A stretch of 42,252 nucleotides of DNA, taken from the NCBI GenBank assembly GCA_012518435.1, contig JAAYSG010000015.1, positions 1-42,252 of the forward strand. The letters are read 5' to 3'. This document shows positions 25,391 to 34,348 of the stretch, in pieces; the stretch's first letter is position 1; every line of letters begins with the position of its first letter. The position numbers and the translations under genes were made by a program. Below the pieces are notes generated by a model. It had not been told where the DNA came from. It did no database searches and was given only the letters and a program-made list of their open reading frames with translations. The DNA is from Bacillota bacterium. GTDB lineage: Bacteria; Bacillota; DTU030.

Positions 25391-26740
25391 ATGTTACCGA
25401 AGGCGTTAACCATTGCTGGCTCGGATTCTGGTGGTGGGGCTGGGATACAGGCGGATTTGAAAACCTTTGCTGCCCTTGGTGTCTATGGGACCAGTGTTAT
25501 AACCTCTGTGACGGCACAGAACACCCTGGGCGTGACAGGTGCCCATGATCTGCCCCCGGATTTTGTGGCCTTACAGTTGGATGCTGTCCTCAGTGATATT
25601 GGGACCGATGCCGCCAAGACTGGAATGCTGGCCAATGCTGGAATCATTGCCGCCGTGGCCAAGAAGGTAAAGGAGTACAATTTGGGAAAATTGGTGGTGG
25701 ATCCGGTAATGGTGGCCAAGGGGGGGGATCACCTTCTGGCCCCAGAGGCCAATGAAGCCCTGAAGGAGAAATTGTTGCCCCTGGCCCTGGTGGTTACCCC
25801 CAATATTCACGAGGCTGAGGTTTTAACGGGTAGGACCATCTCTGGCCTGGCGGATATGGAAAGGGCGGCCCGCATTTTATACGATTTTGGCACCCCCCAT
25901 GTGGTGGTTAAGGGGGGCCATCTGGAGGGGACGGCCACCGATGTCCTCTACGATGGCCGTGAGTTTCATCATTTCCCCGGGGAACGTTTTGCCACTAAAA
26001 ACACCCATGGTACGGGCTGCACCTTTGCGGCGGCCATTGCGGCGGGTTTGGCGGCGGGATTGCCTGTATTTGAGGCGGTGTTAGGTGCCAAGGAGTTTAT
26101 TAATACTGCCATTGCCTTTGCCTTGGATATAGGTGGCGGCCATGGGCCTACCCATCATTTGGCTTCCCTCTATCGGGATCGGGAACGCCATTTCTTATTG
26201 GCGGAATTGGGAAGGGCATTGGCCCTTTTGGAAAGGGAGGAGGGAATGGGCCTTCTTATTCCCCAGGTGCAATCTAACCTTTTGGCTGCTTTGCCCTATG
26301 CCCGGGGGCCTGAGGATGTTGCTGCCCTAACGGGAAGGTTGGTTAGATGTGGTGAGATGGCCCGGGCTGTGGGTTGCCCGGCCTTTGGGGCATCCCGCAA
26401 CATGACCACCGTCCTTATCCCGGCCCTTGAGGTGGACCCCACGGTGAGGGCGGTAATGAATATAAGGTATAGTGGGGAAATTATTGCGGCCTGCCGGCGG
26501 TTGGGGCTGACCATGGCTTCCTTCCAACGCCAGGATGAACCGGAGGATTTTGCCAGCCGGGAGCAAAACCGCTACCGGGAATGGGGTACTGTTACTAGCC
26601 TGGAGGAATTTGGTTCTGTGCCGGATCTTATTTATGATGAGGGGGGCTGGTGCAGGGAGGGCCAGGTGCGGGTGTTTGGCAAGGGGGCCCTGGAGGTTGC
26701 AGGGAAGGTCATTGATATTTGTCGGATGTTGGCTAGATAA
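25391..26740 (+). CDS. thiD: HMP/HMP-P kinase fused to a C-terminal ThiN domain (ThiD-ThiN)
   Basis: [42 protein letters not shown]...[15 protein letters not shown]...[19 protein letters not shown] (ThiD); then [33 protein letters not shown]...[33 protein letters not shown] (ThiN-like). Confidence 0.92.
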   Translation: MLPKALTIAGSDSGGGAGIQADLKTFAALGVYGTSVITSVTAQNTLGVTGAHDLPPDFVALQLDAVLSDIGTDAAKTGMLANAGIIAAVAKKVKEYNLGKLVVDPVMVAKGGDHLLAPEANEALKEKLLPLALVVTPNIHEAEVLTGRTISGLADMERAARILYDFGTPHVVVKGGHLEGTATDVLYDGREFHHFPGERFATKNTHGTGCTFAAAIAAGLAAGLPVFEAVLGAKEFINTAIAFALDIGGGHGPTHHLASLYRDRERHFLLAELGRALALLEREEGMGLLIPQVQSNLLAALPYARGPEDVAALTGRLVRCGEMARAVGCPAFGASRNMTTVLIPALEVDPTVRAVMNIRYSGEIIAACRRLGLTMASFQRQDEPEDFASREQNRYREWGTVTSLEEFGSVPDLIYDEGGWCREGQVRVFGKGALEVAGKVIDICRMLAR

Positions 26741-26887
26741 ATGGAGGGGTTTTTCCCGTGTTTGCCGGGCACTTGGGCAGCATTTGTTCTGGTGGGTCCC
26801 GTCATGGTGGTTGGGGGTTGGGGGCCAGTTGGGTCAGCCCCTTTGCCGCCCATTGCCGGGTACCTGCGGAAACGGTCCCTAAAATAA
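26741..26887 (+). CDS. Possible 48-aa small hydrophobic protein
   Basis: ATG immediately after the thiD-thiN stop: MEGFFPCLPGTWAAFVLVGPVMVVGGWGPVGSAPLPPIAGYLRKRSLK*; one TM-like stretch and basic C-terminus; weak RBS. Confidence 0.25.
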   Translation: MEGFFPCLPGTWAAFVLVGPVMVVGGWGPVGSAPLPPIAGYLRKRSLK

Positions 26888-26928
26888 GGTCCCCAAGGGG
26901 TGGGGACGGGAGAGATGTAAGCTGGCTG

Positions 26929-26952
26929 GGCCACCTAAGGTGGCCTTTTTTT
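26929..26952 (+). terminator. Rho-independent terminator of the thi operon
   Basis: GGCCACC-TAA-GGTGGCC-TTTTTTT; abuts the 3' end of convergent hsp20. Confidence 0.85.
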
Positions 26953-27397
26953 AATGTTCAATTTGGGGTTTAAAGCCCTCTTCTAGCTGGTCCTTGGCCT
27001 TGGGGATCCTAACTTCTAAAACACCGTTTTTGAAGGAGGCCTTGGCCTCCTTGGCCTTTACCTCCACCGGGAGGGGGACCACCCGCCTAAAGGAACCAAA
27101 ACGGCGTTCGGTACGGAAATAGCCCTCCTCCTTCACCTCTTCTTCCTGCTTTAATTCCCCCTTGATGGCAAGCATATCTTTGCTTACGGTAATGTCAATA
27201 TCCTTGGGATTAATGCCCGGGATTTCCACTGCGGCGACAATTTCCCCATCTGTTTGGTAAATATCCAGGGAAGGCTGGTAGGTGCTCAGGCCCTGCCGCC
27301 ACTGCCTGACGGGGTTGGTGTCGAAAATACGGTTTACCTCATGGCGCAGTCTTTCCAGTTCGTTCACGGGGTTAAAGGGTATCAGCACTTTGTTCAC
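26951..27397 (-). CDS. Hsp20/alpha-crystallin family small heat-shock protein
   Basis: PSLDIYQTDGEIVAAVEIPGINPKDIDITVSKDMLAIKGELKQEEEVKEEGYFRTERRFGSFRRVVPLPVEVKAKEAKASFKNGVLEVRIPK. Confidence 0.95.
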   Translation of the reverse strand: MNKVLIPFNPVNELERLRHEVNRIFDTNPVRQWRQGLSTYQPSLDIYQTDGEIVAAVEIPGINPKDIDITVSKDMLAIKGELKQEEEVKEEGYFRTERRFGSFRRVVPLPVEVKAKEAKASFKNGVLEVRIPKAKDQLEEGFKPQIEH

Positions 27398-27633
27398 CTC
27401 CTCATAAAGATAGTTGCTCTAACTGGAGGGTTGGGCGGAAAATTTTTGTCCTTCCCACCTTCTCTTCCAATAGTTTTCCTCCGCCTGCTGCCTTTTATTC
27501 CCGTCAATTTGCCCAAGGGTATATCCAACTTCCATGTATCAGGGTCTGCCATCCAGGCAAAACTAAGGTATGCTTGCCAACAAAATTCCCACGTCTTGCC
27601 CTTTACCGATGGTGGATAAAAAGGAGGAGTAAG

Positions 27634-28398
27634 ATGCCGCAGACAAATCCCGTTCAGCAGGCCCAGGCCATGGCGGAGGCCCTCAAACAGGTGGAGCAGA
27701 ATTATAACCAGATAGATGAACGTGTGCAACAGTTTTGTCAAACCTGTGAGAGCCAGTTGCAACAGCTGTCCACATCCTTGCAAAAGGTGGAACAAGAGGG
27801 GCAGAATTTTGAGGGGGATGTGGATCAAAGCCTTAAACAGTTGGAGCAGGAGGCGGTGCAGAACCAGGGCGTGTGGGCGGTTCTGGCACCGGGGAATAAG
27901 TATGCCCATAAGGAGCAAGTTAGCCAAAAGAGGCTAGCCCTTTTAAACATGGCGAAAAAACTCCGCCAGACAATGCAGGAGGCAAGTTCGGAACTGGGTA
28001 TAACGGTAAAGCAATTTCAAGATGATACCAGGCAGCTGCAGAAGGAGTTTACCCCCATAAAACGGGATTTCCAGAACCTGGCGAAAACCTTGGATCAGCT
28101 TCACAATAATCTCAAGGGCCAACAGAGTCAGGGAATGATGGGTGGCCAGGGGGCAATGCCGGCCCAAGGCTCCCAGGGTCAAGGTGGGGGCATGGGGGGT
28201 TCTCAGCAGCCCCAGCCACAGGCGGGGATGATGCCTGGCCAGGGCTTGAGCCCCCGGGATAGGCAAATTGTCACGGGTTTGCAGCAGGCCATGGGGGAAT
28301 TATCCCTGGCCCTCCAGCTCTTGGAACACAATAAGGTTTTGTTTCAGGTCCTCCAAACCTTTGATAGCCACGTGGAGCAGGTTTGGCAGCAACCCTAG
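27634..28398 (+). CDS. Uncharacterised Gln-rich coiled-coil protein (paralogue 1)
   Basis: AAGGAGGAG RBS before ATG 27634; MPQTNPVQQAQAMAEALKQVEQNYNQIDERVQQFCQTCESQLQQLSTSLQKVEQ... then Q/G/M-rich linker and C-terminal helix region LQQAMGELSLALQLLEHNKVLFQVLQTFDSHVEQVWQQP. Confidence 0.75.
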   Translation: MPQTNPVQQAQAMAEALKQVEQNYNQIDERVQQFCQTCESQLQQLSTSLQKVEQEGQNFEGDVDQSLKQLEQEAVQNQGVWAVLAPGNKYAHKEQVSQKRLALLNMAKKLRQTMQEASSELGITVKQFQDDTRQLQKEFTPIKRDFQNLAKTLDQLHNNLKGQQSQGMMGGQGAMPAQGSQGQGGGMGGSQQPQPQAGMMPGQGLSPRDRQIVTGLQQAMGELSLALQLLEHNKVLFQVLQTFDSHVEQVWQQP

Positions 28399-28534
28399 GA
28401 AAAAAGTGGCCCCAATAATTTTTCTCACCTTTAAAAGCCCCCCGTCAGTGGGGGAAGGGTGGGGTATAAAACCCTTCTCCCGGGGGAAACGTAACAGTAG
28501 TTTATGGATAAAAAACTATGAGGGTGGTGGCGGT

Positions 28535-29326
28535 TTGACCAACAAGGATTGGAAGGAAAAGAAGTTTCAGGAGGAAGTAGCGGATGAATTGTCGGGGAAT
28601 TTACAAAGGGAAGCTGGCCTAAAGGGCGATGGCAAGTTTGGCCAAACAAGGGCTGGCCAAGGACAGGCGCAGATGGATGGGCAGAAGATGTATCAGCAAA
28701 CACAGACGGGGGGTCAGCAGATGCACCAGCAGGGGCAAGTGGATGGTCAGCAGCCACAGCAACAGTACCAGCAAGCACAAATGGGGGGTCAACAGCAAGC
28801 TCAGCAACGGCAGCAGGGCCAAATGGGGGGCCAGCAACACCTCCTGGGGCAAATGGGAAGTGGGCAACAGTGGCAGCAGCAGGGGCAAATGGGGCAGCAG
28901 GGTGCCCAACTGGAACAGTTGGCGGGACAGATGCAGCACGCCTTGGGGCAGTTTGGCGGCCAGCAGCAGGTACCCCATCAGTTTCAGCAGTTGCTCAATC
29001 AGATCAAACAGGAGGCCCAGGCCCAGCAGGCCCAAACGGATCAGCAGGTTCACCAGGCTGTTCAAACGGCTATGCAGGCTTTATCCCAGGCCATCCAAAA
29101 TATCCAATCCAATCAGGTTTATGTGCAAATGTCACAGCTTTTGGATCAATCTCAACAGCAGCTGCACCAGCTTTCCCAACAAGCGGGGGGACAACAGCAG
29201 ACGGGGATGCAGCAGATGGGTGGGCAACAGGGACAGCAACAATCTGGCTGGCAGCAAATGGGGGGCCAGCAACAGCAGCCGCAACAGATGGGCATGTCCG
29301 GCGGCCAGCAGGGAAGTATGCAGTAG
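28535..29326 (+). CDS. Uncharacterised Gln/Gly/Met-rich low-complexity protein (paralogue 2)
   Basis: Likely TTG start 28535 (LTNKDWKEKKFQEEVADELSGNLQREAG); many QMGGQQ-type repeats; internal VHQAVQTAMQALSQAIQNIQSNQVYVQMSQLLDQSQQQLHQLSQQ. Start uncertain. Confidence 0.65.
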   Translation: MTNKDWKEKKFQEEVADELSGNLQREAGLKGDGKFGQTRAGQGQAQMDGQKMYQQTQTGGQQMHQQGQVDGQQPQQQYQQAQMGGQQQAQQRQQGQMGGQQHLLGQMGSGQQWQQQGQMGQQGAQLEQLAGQMQHALGQFGGQQQVPHQFQQLLNQIKQEAQAQQAQTDQQVHQAVQTAMQALSQAIQNIQSNQVYVQMSQLLDQSQQQLHQLSQQAGGQQQTGMQQMGGQQGQQQSGWQQMGGQQQQPQQMGMSGGQQGSMQ

Positions 29327-29360
29327 TCCAATAAATCTCGCACTGGAGAACCGGGCCCGG

Positions 29361-29395
29361 TAAAGGGGAGGGAATTATCCCTCCCCTTTATTTTT
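29361..29395 (+). terminator. Rho-independent terminator after the Gln-rich pair
   Basis: AAAGGGGAGGGA-ATTA-TCCCTCCCCTTTATTTTT. Confidence 0.88.
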
Positions 29396-29517
29396 GTTTC
29401 AATACTGTTTTGGCGGTGTTACAGGGGGTTTGGTGTCAGCCCAATATGGCAAGCTTATCCTAGGGGGTGATTTTTCTTGGACTTCGGTGGCTAGGGGTTG
29501 GCCCATCTTGTTGCTCC

Positions 29518-30660
29518 TTACTTGCGCCGCAGACCCAGGCGGCGGATATGGGTGGTGGCCTGCACCTTTATTGCCACAGTGGGAAATTCTTCCGACCAGT
29601 CCACATCCTTATAATAGTGGGGATGACGGGCCCGGACATACTCACTAAGGTTTAGGATGTCCGTCTTTAGTTCCCGCTGTATTTTCCGGATCAGCCGCTG
29701 ACATTCCCCCGCCAACTGGGCGGACAGGCGTTGTTCCAAGGCCTTAATTATGGCTTCATCATCCAAATCTACCTGGCCGGGGTTTTCTATTATGTTACCT
29801 TCCACCCAGAGGTCGATGACAAAGGAAAGTTTTTTCTCCTCAACCTTTGTTAGAACCCGCCGGTTGGAGTTGCGGATTTCATAGCTGAATTCTATCTGCC
29901 CACTGGTGGGCTCCAAAAGGTTGATGAGGCCCCGGCCCTTGGCCTGGCTCAGGTATAAAAAGATGCGGAGTTCGGCGGGGCTCAGCCTTCCCACCATCCT
30001 TTCCCGGTCAAAGGCGGCCAGGCCCTCCAGTTCCACCTTGTCCCCGGCGGCCCGCAGCATGACGGCCACGGGCTGTTTGGAGGGGCTATTGAAGCGGAAG
30101 ATAAAATCCTCAAAACGCATGATGGGGATGGCCTTATTGTTGGCCAGGCTCTCCAGGCTGGTGAGGATATAAAAGGGGGGAAGGGGGTGGAGGGGGGAGG
30201 TCAAGGCCAAGAGTTCCTTGGCACTGCCGGGGGTGATGATAAGCCAGGATTTACGGCGGAAGTCATTATTGCGCAAAAAATAATCCAAAAGGGGGTAGAT
30301 CCCCTGGGCCGCTGCTTCTTGGCTGATGGCCAAGAGCATGGTGTGGCCCAGGAAGATGGGGTTGTTGACCATTCCCGCCAATTTTTCCAGGGCAGTGCCT
30401 ATACTTGGCCCCTGCACCGTGGTCACCTGGATAGGGGCTCCCTCGCCACCCTCTTCACTCCCCCCCACGGTTTTCCCCACATTGTGATAAATTGCTATCT
30501 GGGCGGTAACCTCCAAACCCTTTTCATCCTCAGGGTTTTTGTCTATCCCAATGGCTAAAATGGCGGTGCGCCTTTCTATATCCCGCCTATCATAACAGCC
30601 GGCCAAATTAAATACTAGTAAAAGGAGGAGCAGGGTGGCTAGGGTTTTGGCTGGTTTCAT
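29518..30660 (-). CDS. Ger(x)C family spore germination lipoprotein
   Basis: LLLLLVFNLAGCYDRRDIERRTAILAIGIDKNPEDEKGLEVTAQIAI... lipobox and GerAC features. Confidence 0.95.
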   Translation of the reverse strand: MKPAKTLATLLLLLLVFNLAGCYDRRDIERRTAILAIGIDKNPEDEKGLEVTAQIAIYHNVGKTVGGSEEGGEGAPIQVTTVQGPSIGTALEKLAGMVNNPIFLGHTMLLAISQEAAAQGIYPLLDYFLRNNDFRRKSWLIITPGSAKELLALTSPLHPLPPFYILTSLESLANNKAIPIMRFEDFIFRFNSPSKQPVAVMLRAAGDKVELEGLAAFDRERMVGRLSPAELRIFLYLSQAKGRGLINLLEPTSGQIEFSYEIRNSNRRVLTKVEEKKLSFVIDLWVEGNIIENPGQVDLDDEAIIKALEQRLSAQLAGECQRLIRKIQRELKTDILNLSEYVRARHPHYYKDVDWSEEFPTVAIKVQATTHIRRLGLRRK

Positions 30661-31772
30661 CCCTCTTCCCCCCTTTTTTGCCGGATGAGGGCCATTAGGT
30701 AAAGTAAGCCTGGCCCGACAATTACCAGTACTATTCCAGCTTGGGATATAACCCTGGCGTATGTTTCCACGGCAATGACATTTTGGGGAAGACGGGCCAA
30801 AAAGAAGAGGGGGATGGTAAGGATGTAGTGGTAAAAGCGGTTTCTTTTTTGCTGTTTTAGACCCAAAAGTTGCCTAATACCAAGGATGACCATGAGGTAG
30901 AGGCTGCCTGTACTGGTAAAGAGTACCACAACCCAGATGCCAATAAAGATGGATTCCAGGCGCTCAAAGACACTGGGCATGCTGGGGAGGGCCGCCAGCC
31001 TGATCTGCTCCAGGGCGGGCCACTGGAGGTACTGAAGGGCTGTATCGCCAAAGGTACCCAGGCCCATGGTTACAATGGTGAAGTAGAGGACAATGGGAAT
31101 GAGGATTCCGTAAAGGTGAGATTTGACTGCCTCTTGGGGTTTGCTGTAATAGGGCAGGAGCATGAGGACGGATTCTATACCCAAAAAAGAAAGGCCGGTG
31201 GCCAAGGCCCCCTTGATGAGGGGCCAGGGGCCAAAGGCCAAAATTGGCAGCAGGTGCAGGGGATTGATGGCATTGATGGAATTTAAAAAAAGAAATAGAA
31301 GGGGTATAATGGTCAGGGGAAGGAGGATCTCATGGATGCGGGCAAAGACCTTGATATCCTGCGCTGCCAGCTGGGCCCCCAGGAGGAGCATGATACCGAT
31401 GATGATCTCCAGGGGGGTGTTGGGCAGAATGGCGGTTATGACCATTTCCCCGAAAGTCCGCACCAGGATTGCGGTGAGGAGAAACCAGTAGACAAGAAAG
31501 AGGAGGGACAATAGCCTGCCCAATATGGCCCCCAGGATCATGTTGCTGTACTCCATGAGGGAGTGGCGGGGAAAACGCAGGCCCAGCTTGGTTAGGAGAA
31601 GCAAAAGAAGGGCGGCAATTCCTCCGCCCAAGAGGGTGGCCAGGGGCCCATCGGTTCCGGCGGCTGCGGCCACTTCCCGGGGGAGGGTAAGAATGCCCAC
31701 CCCAATGATACTGGAGGCCACGATGGCCGCCGCCTGCAAGGATGTGATCTGATTTTTTCTACTGTCCTTCAT
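30657..31772 (-). CDS. GerAB/YndE family spore germination permease
   Basis: MKDSRKNQITSLQAAAIVASSIIGVGILTLPREVAAAAGTDGPLATLLGG...; ~10 TM helices; between gerAA and gerAC. Confidence 0.95.
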   Translation of the reverse strand: MKDSRKNQITSLQAAAIVASSIIGVGILTLPREVAAAAGTDGPLATLLGGGIAALLLLLLTKLGLRFPRHSLMEYSNMILGAILGRLLSLLFLVYWFLLTAILVRTFGEMVITAILPNTPLEIIIGIMLLLGAQLAAQDIKVFARIHEILLPLTIIPLLFLFLNSINAINPLHLLPILAFGPWPLIKGALATGLSFLGIESVLMLLPYYSKPQEAVKSHLYGILIPIVLYFTIVTMGLGTFGDTALQYLQWPALEQIRLAALPSMPSVFERLESIFIGIWVVVLFTSTGSLYLMVILGIRQLLGLKQQKRNRFYHYILTIPLFFLARLPQNVIAVETYARVISQAGIVLVIVGPGLLYLMALIRQKRGEEG

Positions 31773-33369
31773 GGTCTGGTTTTCCCCCTACCTTGTTTTT
31801 TCCCCGGGGCCTGGGCATGCGTTCTGTATCTTGGGGCCTTATTTCCGTCGGTCGCTGCCAAAAATAGGGCCAGGGCAGGCGTAAAATGGCATCCTTCTGC
31901 CCCTCCAGGTGGAAGGGGGCATAGGGGGCAAGGTAGGGTACCCCCAGGGAATGCAGGGAAGCCACATGGATGACGATGAGGATTAAGCCGATGATAATCC
32001 CATAAAAACCGAAGGTGGCGGCCAAAAACATCAGGGGATAGCGCAGGATGCGGAAGGATATGGCACCACTGTAGCTGGGGGAGGCAAAGGAGCCAATGGC
32101 GGTAATGGCTACAACTATGACCGTCAGGGGGCTGACTATTCCGGCCCCCACTGCGGCATCCCCCAAGACCAGGCCCCCCACAATGCCTATGGTGGGTCCA
32201 ATGGGGCCGGGGAGGCGGACACTGGCCTCCCGCAGGACCTCCACCATGGTTTCCATGATCAGGGTCTCCAAAAAAAGGGAGAAGGGTACCCGGGAGCGGG
32301 CCGCGGCTATGGCCAGGGCCAGGGTGGTCGGGAGCATTTCTGGATGAAAGGAGGTAAAGGCAATATAGATGGCCGGGAGGGTGAGGGAGAAGGTCATGGC
32401 CAAGAGGCGGATGAGACGGATGAAGGTGGCTATATGGCTTCTCTCATAGTAATCTTCGGGGGAATGGAAAAACTGGGCCCACACCGCCGGGGCAATAAGG
32501 GCAAAGGGAGTACCATCCACCAGGATGGCCGCCCGTCCTTCCAAAAGGTTGGCCACCACCTTGTCGGGGCGTTCGGTACTGAGGATCTGGGGGAAGGGGG
32601 AAATTGTCGAGTCTTCAATGAGCTGCTCAATATATCCCGAGTCTACAATACCATCAATGCTAATATTTTTGAGGCGCTGGCGCAATCTTCGGATTAGCTC
32701 TGGGCTGGCAAGATCGGCCACATATAAAAGGGAGATACTGGTCTTGGAACGCTTGCCAATTTCCATTATTTCCACGCTCAGGTCTGGATCCTTGAGACGG
32801 CGGCGGATAAGCCCCAAATTGACAATTAGGGTTTCGGTAAAGCCCTCCCGGGGGCCCCGGACCACGGCTTCCACATTGGGTTCCGAGGGGGTGCGCATGG
32901 ACCAACCCTTGGTATTGGCCAGAATGGCAAAGGAGCTGCCGTCCAGGAGGATGGCTGTATCCCCGTATAAAACCCCGCCCAGGATGGCATCTAGCTTATT
33001 GGTAATTCTAATTTCACCGATGGTGAGGAGGTGTTCTTCCACATACTGGAAGGCATTGTCCTTGGTAAGGATTTGGTCCAGGTGTGAGAGGCGGGCCAGG
33101 TGCATAAGGGGTTGCATGATATCCTGATCTATTACCTGCTTGTCGACCAGGGCATCGGCATAGACCAGGCCAACCCCTATGCCCTCCCCGGCGCTGAGGG
33201 TAAATTCCCGGATCACGATGTCGGCGCTCCGGTGAAGAAGTTTGTCCAGTAGGGATAGATCGATGTTTAAATCTCCCGTCAACTCCCGGGGAGGATTTTG
33301 TAGGATCCTTTCTTTTTTCCTCTGGGCGGTTAGTTCCTTTAATTTAATGGGTCTTTTTTTCTGGGCCAA
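31759..33369 (-). CDS. Spore germination protein GerAA family
   Basis: IREFTLSAGEGIGVGLVYADALVDKQVIDQDIMQPLM...LIEDSTISPFPQILSTERPDKVVANLLEGRAAILVDGTPFALIAPAVWAQFFHSPEDYYERSHIATFIRLIRLLAMTFSLTLPAIYIAF. Confidence 0.97.
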   Translation of the reverse strand: MAQKKRPIKLKELTAQRKKERILQNPPRELTGDLNIDLSLLDKLLHRSADIVIREFTLSAGEGIGVGLVYADALVDKQVIDQDIMQPLMHLARLSHLDQILTKDNAFQYVEEHLLTIGEIRITNKLDAILGGVLYGDTAILLDGSSFAILANTKGWSMRTPSEPNVEAVVRGPREGFTETLIVNLGLIRRRLKDPDLSVEIMEIGKRSKTSISLLYVADLASPELIRRLRQRLKNISIDGIVDSGYIEQLIEDSTISPFPQILSTERPDKVVANLLEGRAAILVDGTPFALIAPAVWAQFFHSPEDYYERSHIATFIRLIRLLAMTFSLTLPAIYIAFTSFHPEMLPTTLALAIAAARSRVPFSLFLETLIMETMVEVLREASVRLPGPIGPTIGIVGGLVLGDAAVGAGIVSPLTVIVVAITAIGSFASPSYSGAISFRILRYPLMFLAATFGFYGIIIGLILIVIHVASLHSLGVPYLAPYAPFHLEGQKDAILRLPWPYFWQRPTEIRPQDTERMPRPRGKNKVGGKPDHEGQ

Positions 33370-33636
33370 AGCAGTCCCCCCTCATCCTTGCTTGCTATAT
33401 TCTAACCGAAAGGGTCTTTGTCCATGCGGAAAGATGGGGGCTATGGGGTTGCCCCGGAAAGTATTTTCTTTCCACCGGGGAAATTTCTCCCCAATAATAA
33501 GTTGGGGCTGGGGAGGACCGGGGCTGGGGTGGCCGGGGAAGGAGTTTGACCTTTTCTGACGAAACAATTAAGGGTATGGGGAAGGCCTGGGGCTGGACAG
33601 GAATTGTTCTTACAAGTTGAAGGAGGAGACGGTGCG

Positions 33637-34257
33637 GTGGCCATTTTTTATTTGGTGCGTCATGGGGTGACGGAATGGAACAGGCAGAGGCGTATTCAGG
33701 GGCAGTTGGATATTGCCTTAACAAAGGAGGGGCGGGAACAGGCCCGGCGGGCTGGGCAGGCCCTAATGGGAAAAGGGATAGAATATATTTACACAAGCGA
33801 TCTGGGCCGGGCCCGGGAAACAGCCCAGTTGATAGCTGAAAAACTCCAGCTACCCATTGCCGGAACCCGGCGGGAGCTGCGGGAGATAGATTTTGGCCGT
33901 TGGGAGGGTATGACCCTGGATGAAATTAAGGAGAAGGAGCCTGAAGCCTATGCCCTGAGACAGGAAAATATGATAGATACCCCAACCCCGGGGGGGGAAT
34001 CCTTCCGGATGATGGCGGAACGGTCGCTGGGGTGTATACAAGATTTGGCGGCAAGGCACCCCCATGATAAGATAGCCGTGGTAACCCATGGTGGGCCCAT
34101 TATCTATATTTTAGGGGCTATTGAGGAGGAAAATATACAGAGCCGACCCCTCTATAAAATTGCCAACTGTTCAATTACCATCATTGGCTACAACCACGAT
34201 GGGGATGGTTGGCAGGTGTTAAAGGTTAATGATACCCGGCATTTGGATACCCCTTGA
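33637..34257 (+). CDS. Histidine phosphatase family protein (CobC/GpmB-like)
   Basis: IFYLVRHGVTEWNRQRRIQGQLDIALTKEGREQARRAGQAL...ELREIDFGRWEGMTLDEI...VVTHGGPI; GTG 33637 after AAGGAGGAG. Confidence 0.92.
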   Translation: MAIFYLVRHGVTEWNRQRRIQGQLDIALTKEGREQARRAGQALMGKGIEYIYTSDLGRARETAQLIAEKLQLPIAGTRRELREIDFGRWEGMTLDEIKEKEPEAYALRQENMIDTPTPGGESFRMMAERSLGCIQDLAARHPHDKIAVVTHGGPIIYILGAIEEENIQSRPLYKIANCSITIIGYNHDGDGWQVLKVNDTRHLDTP

Positions 34258-34298
34258 GGGGCTGGGGGATAATTTACATGGCATAAATTTTTTCCCTA

Positions 34299-34307
34299 TG
34301 CTATAAT
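34299..34307 (+). promoter_or_regulatory. Extended -10 promoter element upstream of gap
   Basis: TGCTATAAT; no well-spaced -35. Confidence 0.5.
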
Positions 34308-34348
34308 GGGAAAAAAATGAACAAAAATTCGGGAGGAGCTGAATTAAA

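Noticed and set aside
28680-29310. Repetitive DNA that could be mistaken for a CRISPR array
   Set aside because: Repeats are short, irregular and in-frame coding repeats with no constant-length spacers or cas genes.
29152-29343. Minus-strand 63-aa very Cys-rich ORF (PICCGCCCWPPICCQPDCCCPCCPPICC), metallothionein-like at first glance
   Set aside because: Antisense translation of the Q/G repeat DNA; no independent RBS or promoter seen.
28629-29363. Long overlapping ORFs in other frames of the Gln-rich gene (28629..29363 +, 28870..29334 +, 28619..29065 -)
   Set aside because: Shadow frames produced by the CAG/CAA-rich repeat tract (Ser/Arg/Asn-, Ala/Gly/Thr- and Leu-rich translations); the Gln frame has the plausible start and ends just before the terminator.
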